From assembly GCA_964560655.1 (NCBI GenBank), contig CAZLLR010000011.1:1-24751 (forward strand): a stretch of 24,751 nucleotides of DNA. Direction: 5' to 3'. This DNA is from GCA-002772825 sp964560655 (GTDB taxonomy: Bacteria > Patescibacteriota > Minisyncoccia > GCA-002772825). Both the position numbers and the translations under genes were made by a program. Below the pieces are notes generated by a model, which was not told the origin of the DNA, did no database searches, and worked only from the letters and a program-made list of their open reading frames with translations. This document shows positions 5,881-13,318 of this stretch, one piece after another; the stretch's first letter is position 1, and each line of letters begins with the position of its first letter.

Positions 5881-7353
5881 ATGAATAAGATTTTTGCAAT
5901 ATCTTTAGGTGGTTTTATTTTAGGAATATCCATACGATCTTTCGTGGATTTCGGAGGGGCTCTTACCGGCCTTTTTGTTTTAATTGGTTTGGCACTATGC
6001 GCTATTTATTTTTTCTATGGTAAGAAAAAAATTATTATTATTCTTGCGTTATTATTTTTTTCAATAAGTCTCGGGATTTTTCGGTACGATATGAGTGACA
6101 ACAGTAAAGAGAATATATTTTTTGAAGATAATGTTGGGGAAATTGTTGAATTTAGAGGTATAGTTGTCGATGAACCTGACCATAGGGAAGATTATACAAG
6201 ACTTATTGTTGAGGTAGGCAGTATAAGAACTCTTGTTTACGCGGAACATTACCCAGAGTTTAATTATGGTGATGAAGTTGAGATTAAAGGTAAGATTAAA
6301 AAACCGGATAACTTCTCAGGGAATTTTAATTGGCCACTTTACTTAGCTAAAGATAATATTTTTTATGAGATGTTTTATCCAAAGGTAGAACTTATTTCAT
6401 CTGGAAATGGTTTTTGGTTAAAAGAAGGCCTTTTTTCTATAAAAAGAGATTTTTTGCAAAATATTTCACGTGTTATTCCTTCTCCTCATTCGGCCCTTTT
6501 GGGAGGTTTGGTTGTAGGTTCAAAAGAAGCTATGGGAAAAGAACTCTTAGATGATTTTCGTCGGGCTGGACTTATACATATTGTAGTCCTCTCTGGATAC
6601 AATGTTACAATTGTTGTTATTGCGATGATGAGAGCTTTCTCATTTCTTCCTCAAGTCTTTGGTATAGCGTTGGGTTCAGTGGGAATTATATTGTTTGCTC
6701 TTTTGACTGGAGCCTCGGCCACTATTGTCCGAGCCTCAATAATGGCGCTCATTGTCATTTTAGCTAAGGCAACTGGGAGAATCTATAATATTACCATAGC
6801 CCTCTTTGGTGCTGGTTTTTTAATGGTCTTTCACAATCCAAAGATACTTGTCTTTGATCCATCGTTTCAGCTTTCTTTTCTTGCTACTATTGGGATTATT
6901 TATTTCTCTCCCCCTATAGAGAAAAGAATTAGATTCATCCCAGAAAAGTGGAGTATTAGAGAGCTTACTGTTGCCACTTTAGCCACTCAAATTTTTGTCT
7001 TGCCATTTTTGTTATATAAGATAGGAGAGATTTCCATAGTATCTTTGCCGGTGAATCTTCTTATCCTTATATTAGTGCCAGCAACTATGCTTTTTGGATT
7101 TTTGACGGGAATCGTCGGTTTTATTAGTACTATTTTTTCTTTGCCGTTTGCTTGGCTTACTTATTTACTTTTGGCCTATGAGCTCAAGATTGTGGATATA
7201 TTTAGTTCGGTCCCTTTTGCCTCAGTGAAGCTTACTTTACCTTTATGGATAATGTTACTTATTTATATTATATATACTTGTATTATACTAAAACTTAATC
7301 TTAACAAACAGATTTTAAAAGCAAACGATTTTGATATAATTGAAGACATATGA
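5881..7353 (+). CDS. comEC: ComEC/Rec2 family DNA uptake channel protein, short form
   Basis: Polytopic membrane protein that carries transforming single-stranded DNA across the inner membrane. An N-terminal membrane hairpin and soluble OB-like DUF4131 region (to about residue 180) are followed by the competence domain, with its core GGLVVGSKEAMG and LIHIVVLSGYNVT near residues 203-245 and then about seven hydrophobic segments. At 490 residues it ends after the membrane domain and lacks the C-terminal metallo-beta-lactamase-like domain of full-length ComEC (700-800 residues). I chose the ATG at 5881 (MNKIFAISLGG); a TTG at 5860 is in frame but lies inside the inverted repeat. The pilus genes downstream fit a role in DNA import. 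Confidence 0.9.
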   Translation: MNKIFAISLGGFILGISIRSFVDFGGALTGLFVLIGLALCAIYFFYGKKKIIIILALLFFSISLGIFRYDMSDNSKENIFFEDNVGEIVEFRGIVVDEPDHREDYTRLIVEVGSIRTLVYAEHYPEFNYGDEVEIKGKIKKPDNFSGNFNWPLYLAKDNIFYEMFYPKVELISSGNGFWLKEGLFSIKRDFLQNISRVIPSPHSALLGGLVVGSKEAMGKELLDDFRRAGLIHIVVLSGYNVTIVVIAMMRAFSFLPQVFGIALGSVGIILFALLTGASATIVRASIMALIVILAKATGRIYNITIALFGAGFLMVFHNPKILVFDPSFQLSFLATIGIIYFSPPIEKRIRFIPEKWSIRELTVATLATQIFVLPFLLYKIGEISIVSLPVNLLILILVPATMLFGFLTGIVGFISTIFSLPFAWLTYLLLAYELKIVDIFSSVPFASVKLTLPLWIMLLIYIIYTCIILKLNLNKQILKANDFDIIEDI

Positions 7354-7384
7354 TTAAATATCATTACTTTTACACATAAGGCAT

Positions 7385-7421
7385 TTGCGGGATACTCCAT
7401 GTAAAGCTATAATTAGAATAA
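7385..7421 (+). promoter_or_regulatory. Promoter of the kinase-pilus operon
   Basis: TATAAT at 7408-7413 lies eight bases before the ATG at 7422, and TTGCGG at 7385-7390 sits 17 bases upstream of it as a possible -35 box. The message would be leaderless or nearly so. No other convincing promoter appears between here and the hydrogenase genes, so this one may drive the whole kinase, regulator and pilus set. Confidence 0.5.
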
Positions 7422-8369
7422 ATGAGAGGACGTTTAAATGTAATTAAAGATTGCAAAAGCTATAAAGTAAAATTATGGCAATGTCCTCAATTCCTATTTT
7501 TGATAATGGGGTTATTTATAATCTTGACTATCGTTTCTACTTATTATGTAGCTCGATATTATGTTCAGCCTGAGATAGTAGCTCTCATGGTCCTAATCTT
7601 AACAGCTATTCTTTTTACAATAAGCTATGTCGTAGTTTATTCTTTTGAGAAGATAGTTATATCGTCTCAGATAAAATCAGAATTTGTTAATATTATGTCT
7701 CATGAGTTAAGGAGCCCTCTTTCTGCTATAAAATGGCAGCTTAATCTTATTCAACGGCTGAAGCCAAACGGAGAGGATATTCTCCCGATGCTTTCTGTCT
7801 TGGGGGAGAAAAATGAGGAGATGATAAAACTTTCTAATAAACTTCTGGAGATAGATCAAATTGAAAGTAACGGCCTCACTTTGAAACCGGTATCTTTTTC
7901 TTTAACAAGGACAATAGAAACTATCTTGAAAGAACAAGAAGGCTTTGCTTATATGAAAGATATAACTCTTGTGAAAAATATACCAAAGGAACCTATTTTT
8001 GTATTTGCTGATGAGGGTAAGATAAAAGATGTTTTAGGTCATCTGATAGATAATGCTATTCGGTATAGTTTGAAGAAAGGAGATGTAGTTCTTTCTTTGG
8101 AAAAGATTTCTAATTCCGTAAAATGTTCAATCTCCGATAAGGGGATAGGAATATCATCAAGTGACGCTAAGAAGATCTTTACAAAATTTTTTAGAAATCA
8201 GAGTATTGTTAGTTATCAGACGAGAGGTACTGGAATAGGGCTGTTTATCGCTAAGGCAATTATTGAATATTCTGGTGGAAAAATAGGATTTGAAAGTGTA
8301 GAGGGTCGTGGCTCGACATTTTGGTTTATACTTCCCACTAAAGGAGAAGATAATGCTGATAAAGTTTAG
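7422..8369 (+). CDS. Membrane sensor histidine kinase without an external sensor domain
   Basis: A 315-residue kinase. Two hydrophobic segments (about residues 25-45 and 52-75) are joined by a very short loop, so there is almost no extracytoplasmic domain; sensing is probably within the membrane or by a partner. The HisKA domain has MSHELRSPLSAIKW with the phosphorylated histidine at residue 94. The ATPase domain shows the N box IDNAIRYS, G1 ISDKGIGIS, the F box IFTKFFR, and G2 GTGIGLFIAKAII. The response regulator follows after 23 bases and pilB after that, so the pair probably controls pilus assembly or motility. No other target is visible. The initiation codon is supported by the -10 box. 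Confidence 0.9.
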   Translation: MRGRLNVIKDCKSYKVKLWQCPQFLFLIMGLFIILTIVSTYYVARYYVQPEIVALMVLILTAILFTISYVVVYSFEKIVISSQIKSEFVNIMSHELRSPLSAIKWQLNLIQRLKPNGEDILPMLSVLGEKNEEMIKLSNKLLEIDQIESNGLTLKPVSFSLTRTIETILKEQEGFAYMKDITLVKNIPKEPIFVFADEGKIKDVLGHLIDNAIRYSLKKGDVVLSLEKISNSVKCSISDKGIGISSSDAKKIFTKFFRNQSIVSYQTRGTGIGLFIAKAIIEYSGGKIGFESVEGRGSTFWFILPTKGEDNADKV

Positions 8370-8392
8370 GATTAATTATATTTTTATAATTT

Positions 8393-8794
8393 ATGGAAAA
8401 AAAGAAAAAAATACTTTTTATAGAAGACGAAAGACATTTTCAAGAAATGCTTGATGTTGTTTTTAAGGATGAAGGTTTTGAAACCTTTTCTGCCTTTAAC
8501 GGCGTGGATGGCATAAGAATAGCAGAAGAAGAAAAGCCTGACATTATACTTTCTGATTTAGTTTTGCCAAAGAAAGATGGTTTTAATGTAATCAATGAAT
8601 TAAAAAATAATCCTAACCTCATTAATATTCCTATTATTATCCTGACAAACCTTGAAGAGAGTCAAAATATTGAAAAAGTTATCTCTTCTGGCGCTAAAAT
8701 GTATTTAGTGAAGGCTAATTATACACTCGACGACATTGTCTCTAAAGTAAAAGATACTCTAAAAATTAATAATAAACAAAAAAATGAGGATTGA
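8393..8794 (+). CDS. CheY-like single-domain response regulator
   Basis: A 133-residue receiver domain with no output domain. The acidic pair is in IEDERHFQE near residue 10, the phosphorylated aspartate is D55 in LSDLVLPKKDGF, the switch threonine is in IIILTN, and the conserved lysine is in YLVKAN. With no DNA-binding domain it should act by binding another protein, as CheY or PilG/PilH do. Its 3' end overlaps the pilB start by 11 bases, which implies coupled translation and makes the pilus motor a plausible partner. A TATAAT at 8385-8390 is only two bases from the ATG and is not taken as a promoter. Confidence 0.92.
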   Translation: MEKKKKILFIEDERHFQEMLDVVFKDEGFETFSAFNGVDGIRIAEEEKPDIILSDLVLPKKDGFNVINELKNNPNLINIPIIILTNLEESQNIEKVISSGAKMYLVKANYTLDDIVSKVKDTLKINNKQKNED

Positions 8795-10535
8795 GCCAGA
8801 ACAACTTAAGGCCTTTTTACTTGATTCAAGCTTAATAAGTAGTAACGAATTAGATATAGCGGAAAAAAAGGCTAAAAAGTTAAAAAGAAGCTTACGTGAT
8901 ATTCTCGTAAGCGACGATAAGGTAAAGGAAGATGACATAATTCATTTAGAGGCTTATATACTAGGGATCCCTTTTGTGAACTTAAAAAATGAGAAGATAA
9001 GTTTTGATGTTTTAAGTATGATCCCTGAACCTATTGCAAGGACGCATAATATAGTAGCTTTTAAATCTAATAAAGAGTCGCTTGAAGTTGCCATGCTTGA
9101 GCCTGAGGACCTTGAAACTATAGATTTTATCAAAAAAAAATCTAACTTAAAGATACTTCCTAGGCTTACTACACCAGATTCTATAAAATATGCTCTTTCT
9201 CAATATCAGAGAAGCTTGAGTGCTGAGTTTAATGATATTATAAAAAAAGAATCAGGATCTATAAAAATTATTCCTGAAAATATTGAAGGGGAAGAAGAAG
9301 TTGAAGAGCTGAAAAAACTTGGTGAAGATTTGCCAGTAGTAAGAATTGTCGACACACTCCTTCGGCACGCTATACTTGAGAGAGGTAGTGATATTCATAT
9401 CGAGCCGACTGAAAAAGATGTAATCGTTCGTTATAGAATCGACGGAGTTCTTCATGATGCTATGGTATTGCCAAAGAGTGCGGCTGATGGAATAGTTGCT
9501 CGTATTAAGATCCTCTCTAGCTTGAGGTTAGATGAGAAGCGTTTGCCTCAAGACGGTAGATTTAAGATTGAAACTCCAGAAGAAAGAGTTGCTTTTAGGG
9601 TATCTATTTTACCAGTTTATAATGGAGAAAAAGTTGTCCTAAGACTTTTACATGAAGGAGCAAAAGGCTTTTCTTTAGAAGCTTTAGGTTTTTCAGAGAA
9701 TCAGATTGATAAAATGCAAAAATCTATAAAAAGGCCAAATGGATTGCTTCTTGTGACGGGACCTACTGGTTCTGGAAAAACAACTACTCTTTATACTGTC
9801 CTTGATATATTGAACAAGCCTGGAGTTAATATATCTACAGTTGAAGACCCTATTGAGTATCAAATGCCGAGGATAAACCAGAGTCAAGTTAAACCTGAAA
9901 TAGGATTTTCTTTTTCAAATGGATTAAGATCTCTCCTGAGGCAAGACCCAGATATTATAATGGTTGGGGAAATCCGAGATAATGAAACGGCATCTTTGGC
10001 AGTGAATGCTTCTTTGACTGGCCACTTAGTTTTATCTACCTTACATACCAATTCAGCAGCCGGTTCTATACCAAGACTTCTTGATATGAAAGTAGAGCCC
10101 TTCCTTCTTGTATCTACCTTAAATATGATTGTTGCTCAGCGTCTTGTTAGGAAGCTGACTAAGACAAGAGAAAAATATTTTTTGAACAAAGATCAATTAA
10201 AAGAATTAGGTGAAGCAGTTGACTTAGATAGAATGCTAGATATTTTAAAAGAAGAAAAAATCATAGAGCCAAGTGTCTCATGGAGTAAGATTCCTTTTTA
10301 TAAGACAAAACAGACGAAAGATTCTCCTGATGGGTATTTTGACAGAGTAGGTATACATGAAGTGATTGAAGTGACAGAGACTATAAAAAATCTAGTTATG
10401 AAAGGTGCCACTTCAGATGATATCGAAAATCAAGCGAAAAAAGAGGGGATGATAACAATGCTTGAAGATGGTATTATAAAAGCAGTCCAAGGAATAACTA
10501 CGATTGAAGAAATCTTGAGAGTTACGAGTGAGTAA
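8784..10535 (+). CDS. pilB: Type IV pilus assembly ATPase PilB (GspE family)
   Basis: Cytoplasmic hexameric motor that powers pilus extension. The N-terminal MshEN-type domain spans about residues 1-150. The ATPase core shows an Asp box region EPTEKDVIVRYRIDGVLHD, the Walker A motif GPTGSGKTTT near residue 326, Walker B DPDIIMVGEIRD near 388, and the His box GHLVLSTLHTNSA near 412. At 583 residues it is of normal length. The zinc-binding CxxC motifs that most GspE/PilB proteins carry in the C-terminal part are absent: the segment from RLVRKLTKTREKYF to DRVGIHEVIEV contains no cysteine. Translation is probably coupled to the upstream response regulator. Confidence 0.95.
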   Translation: MRIEPEQLKAFLLDSSLISSNELDIAEKKAKKLKRSLRDILVSDDKVKEDDIIHLEAYILGIPFVNLKNEKISFDVLSMIPEPIARTHNIVAFKSNKESLEVAMLEPEDLETIDFIKKKSNLKILPRLTTPDSIKYALSQYQRSLSAEFNDIIKKESGSIKIIPENIEGEEEVEELKKLGEDLPVVRIVDTLLRHAILERGSDIHIEPTEKDVIVRYRIDGVLHDAMVLPKSAADGIVARIKILSSLRLDEKRLPQDGRFKIETPEERVAFRVSILPVYNGEKVVLRLLHEGAKGFSLEALGFSENQIDKMQKSIKRPNGLLLVTGPTGSGKTTTLYTVLDILNKPGVNISTVEDPIEYQMPRINQSQVKPEIGFSFSNGLRSLLRQDPDIIMVGEIRDNETASLAVNASLTGHLVLSTLHTNSAAGSIPRLLDMKVEPFLLVSTLNMIVAQRLVRKLTKTREKYFLNKDQLKELGEAVDLDRMLDILKEEKIIEPSVSWSKIPFYKTKQTKDSPDGYFDRVGIHEVIEVTETIKNLVMKGATSDDIENQAKKEGMITMLEDGIIKAVQGITTIEEILRVTSE

Positions 10536-10547
10536 TACTAATAATTT

Positions 10548-11753
10548 ATGAAGTTTATATATAAGGCAAAAAAAATTACAGGGGAGGAGACGAAAGGAGA
10601 AGCTGAAGCAAAAGATAGGTTTGACCTTGCTAAGGATTTAAAAGTAGAAGGCTATGTGCTCACATCAGCTAAAGAGAAAAAAGAATCTAAATCTATCTTA
10701 TCTTTTTCATTGTTACAACGGGTGCCGACATCAGAAAAAATGTTATTCAGTAGGAATTTATCTGTTATGATAAATGCTGGACTTTCTGCGACAAGAGCTC
10801 TTTCTATTATTATTAGGCAAACTAAAAATAATAAATTTAAAGAGGTTGTTACCTCTCTTAAGACTGACATACAGAAAGGTAAATCAATTTCAGAGTCAAT
10901 GGCTCTGTTCCCAAAGATCTTCTCTGGGCTTTTTGTCGCTATGGTTAAGATGGGTGAAGAGTCCGGTAAATTGAGTGAAGCACTTGAGATTATAGGTATT
11001 CAACTCGAGAGAGATTGGACACTAAGGAGAAAGGTTAAAGGAGCTTTAATATATCCGATAATCGTCTTTATAGCCTTGGTCCTTATAGGTATTATGTTGT
11101 TAGTCTTTGTCGTGCCTACCTTAGTCTCTACTTTTTCTGAACTTAACATAGAGCTCCCTTTAAGCACTAGGATTATTATCGGATTGAGCAACTTCTTGAT
11201 TAATCATAGTTTGATTACTTTGATATTTTCCGTAGCTTTCTTTTCTTTTGTAGCTTGGGCGGCAAGACTACCGAAAGGAAAGCGATTGTTTGAGTACATA
11301 TTACTTAGGACCCCTATAGTAGCTTCTATCGCAAAGAAAATTAATGCTGCTCGCACCGCAAGGACACTTTCTTCTTTAACTGGTTCAGGGGTAAAGATAA
11401 TAGAAGCACTTGATATAACGACTGATGTCCTGCAAAATTCTTACTATAAAGAGGTTATTATAAAAGCAAAAGCTGAAATTCAAAAAGGCTCACCTGTCTC
11501 AAAAACCTTTCAAGAAAATGAAAATCTATACCCAATTCTTGTTGGAGAGATGATGGCAGTAGGAGAAGAAACGGGTAAGTTCTCTGAAATGCTTGAGAGG
11601 GTCGCTGATTTTTATGAAGAAGATGTTAATAATACTACTAAAAATCTTTCGACTGTAATAGAGCCATTACTTATGGTTTTTGTAGGTATAATTGTAGGCT
11701 TCTTTGCTGTATCAATGATATCACCAATGTATTCTATGGCGGGAGGTTTATAA
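10548..11753 (+). CDS. pilC: Type IV pilus inner-membrane platform protein PilC (GspF family)
   Basis: A 401-residue polytopic protein that couples the PilB motor to pilin insertion. It has the usual duplicated T2SSF domain: the first repeat (about 65-190) with FSRNLSVMINAGLSATRAL and MVKMGEESGKLSEALE before a membrane segment, the second (about 265-390) with RTARTLSSLTGSGVKIIEAL and MMAVGEETGKFSEMLERVADF before the last membrane segment. Three hydrophobic segments are seen near 165-195, 215-240 and 365-395. The N-terminal domain (YKAKKITGEETKGEAEAKDR) is also typical. It follows pilB by 12 bases, in the same operon. Confidence 0.95.
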   Translation: MKFIYKAKKITGEETKGEAEAKDRFDLAKDLKVEGYVLTSAKEKKESKSILSFSLLQRVPTSEKMLFSRNLSVMINAGLSATRALSIIIRQTKNNKFKEVVTSLKTDIQKGKSISESMALFPKIFSGLFVAMVKMGEESGKLSEALEIIGIQLERDWTLRRKVKGALIYPIIVFIALVLIGIMLLVFVVPTLVSTFSELNIELPLSTRIIIGLSNFLINHSLITLIFSVAFFSFVAWAARLPKGKRLFEYILLRTPIVASIAKKINAARTARTLSSLTGSGVKIIEALDITTDVLQNSYYKEVIIKAKAEIQKGSPVSKTFQENENLYPILVGEMMAVGEETGKFSEMLERVADFYEEDVNNTTKNLSTVIEPLLMVFVGIIVGFFAVSMISPMYSMAGGL

Positions 11754-11778
11754 AAACATAGATAAGTAATTAGGAATT

Positions 11779-12258
11779 ATGAATACGAAAGATTTATTTA
11801 CCAGGAAATGCGGTTTCACTTTAGTTGAAATTATTGTGGCTATATCCATCGTGATGATACTTGTTGTATCGGGGGTTATTTCGTTTGTTTCTTTTCGCAA
11901 TAATCAGGCCTTGAGTAATTCTTTTTCTGATACCATCTCTCTGATAAATGAGGCAAAGATAGATACTATTTCTTCAAAAGAAGGTTCAGCTTATGGAGTC
12001 CATTTTGAGGCAAATAGGGTGGTATTGTTTAAAGGGGCCACCTTCTTAGAACCAAATCCAGATAATCATGAATTAAGTCTTTCTCCTCTTATTGAAATCT
12101 CCTCAATTTCTTTAATGGGGGGAGGTGCTGACTTATTATTTAACAAGCTTACTGGGAAGACGGGCCAGTATGGCTCATTGAGCTTTAGGGTTAAATCAGA
12201 TATTAGTAAGATAAAGATTATAAATATAACTCCATCTGGATCTGTTGACCAAAATTAA
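11779..12258 (+). CDS. Prepilin-like protein with N-methylation motif (GspH/FimT-like)
   Basis: A 159-residue minor pilin or pseudopilin. The prepilin peptidase site is clear, KCG then FTLVEIIVAISIVMILVV, so cleavage after Gly12 would leave a mature N-terminal Phe, with the conserved Glu at position 5 of the mature protein. The hydrophobic alpha helix runs to about residue 35 and a small globular domain follows. The segment SFSDTISLINEAKIDTISSKEGSAYGVHF resembles the GspH/FimT fold, though this is inferred from pattern only. First of three prepilins in a row after pilC; probably part of the initiating tip complex. Confidence 0.85.
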   Translation: MNTKDLFTRKCGFTLVEIIVAISIVMILVVSGVISFVSFRNNQALSNSFSDTISLINEAKIDTISSKEGSAYGVHFEANRVVLFKGATFLEPNPDNHELSLSPLIEISSISLMGGGADLLFNKLTGKTGQYGSLSFRVKSDISKIKIINITPSGSVDQN

Positions 12259-12261
12259 ACA

Positions 12262-12747
12262 ATGAAAAAATATAGGTTAAATAATTTAGGATTTGGGTTG
12301 GTGGAAATTGTAGTAGCTATAGCTATAATATCTTTTTCTATATTTAGTTTATTTTTTATTTTTGAACTTTCCCTTAGGGCAGAAAGGAAAACAGTAAACA
12401 ACATTAAGGCAGCATTTCTGCTAGAAGAGGGAGTTGAATCTGTGAAAATTATGCGTGACTCTAGTTGGAGTACTAATATAGGGGCGCTTGCATCAGGGGT
12501 AGATTATTATCTTACTTTTGACGGATTAAATTGGCAATCATCTGCGACTCCAAATATGGTAGACAATCTTTTTGAAAGGAAATTTAGAGTCAGTGATGTT
12601 TTACGTGACGCCAATGATGATATTTCTGCTTCGGGCGTGATTGATCCTGATACAAAGGAAATAATATTTTATGTGTCATGGCTAGAGAGAGGAGCAACTA
12701 CTACGAATACTCTTTCTTCATATATTACGAATATTTTTAATAATTAA
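12262..12747 (+). CDS. Prepilin-like protein (GspI/PilV-like)
   Basis: A 161-residue prepilin with leader MKKYRLNNLG and mature start FGLVEIVVAIAIISFSIFSL, a normal cleavage site with Gly before Phe and Glu at mature position 5. The helix is followed by NNIKAAFLLEEGVESVKIMRDSSW, a pattern common in PilV/GspI-like minor pilins, where a leader helix leads to an EEG motif. It starts three bases after the previous stop, so the genes are tightly coupled. The assignment to PilV or GspI rather than another minor pilin is tentative; the prepilin call is firm. Confidence 0.82.
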   Translation: MKKYRLNNLGFGLVEIVVAIAIISFSIFSLFFIFELSLRAERKTVNNIKAAFLLEEGVESVKIMRDSSWSTNIGALASGVDYYLTFDGLNWQSSATPNMVDNLFERKFRVSDVLRDANDDISASGVIDPDTKEIIFYVSWLERGATTTNTLSSYITNIFNN

Positions 12748-12762
12748 AGATTGGTATAGACC

Positions 12763-13296
12763 ATGTATAGAAAATTAAGCATTATGAATAAGAAGTGCGG
12801 GTTTACTCTTATAGAGATGGTGATTTATATTGCTATTTTGTCTATCATTGTGACATTAGTTGTATCATCGATATTAGCTATGTCTAAGTCGTTGAGTAGT
12901 ATTCAGTCATCTAGAAAAATTAATAACTTTGCAGAGACTTCTTTTGAGAGGCTTGTGAGAGAAATAAGATTTGCAGATAGTGTCGATACTTTAGGTAGCA
13001 CCTTTGGGGTTAATCCCGGTTATCTAAAGCTTAATACTATAAATCCTGTTGATGAGATACCTACTACTATAGAATTTTATATAAACGGAACAGATCTTAT
13101 GATGAAAGAAGGAGTAGGTGTTTCTGAAGATATAACACCATCAGCTCTTTCTATAACGAATTTAGTCTTTTATGATGTTGTCGTCTTTGGGGTCTCCGAA
13201 TCTATCAAGATAGAGATGGAAGTAAGAAGTACAGGTCTTTTTGGAAATAAAATAGAAAAATTTTACGACACAGTAGTTTTAAAAAGAAGTTATTAA
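12763..13296 (+). CDS. Prepilin-like protein (GspJ/PilW-like)
   Basis: A 177-residue prepilin with KKCG then FTLIEMVIYIAILSIIVTLV, the most canonical cleavage site of the three. Two starts are possible: ATG 12763 gives a 13-residue leader, similar to the 10-12 residues of its neighbours, and ATG 12784 gives a 6-residue leader (MNKKCG). I keep 12763 because the gap to the previous gene is smaller. The mature part, with NFAETSFERLVREIRFADSV after the helix and a beta-rich C-terminal domain, resembles PilW/GspJ. Together with its two neighbours and the PilX-like protein it could form a tip complex of the I-J-K-H type. Confidence 0.83.
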   Translation: MYRKLSIMNKKCGFTLIEMVIYIAILSIIVTLVVSSILAMSKSLSSIQSSRKINNFAETSFERLVREIRFADSVDTLGSTFGVNPGYLKLNTINPVDEIPTTIEFYINGTDLMMKEGVGVSEDITPSALSITNLVFYDVVVFGVSESIKIEMEVRSTGLFGNKIEKFYDTVVLKRSY

Positions 13297-13318
13297 TTGA
13301 ACATTAATTATTATCTAT

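Noticed and set aside
8385..8390. TATAAT before the response regulator as a promoter
   Set aside because: Only two bases separate it from the ATG, so transcription would begin inside the gene; likely AT-rich chance.
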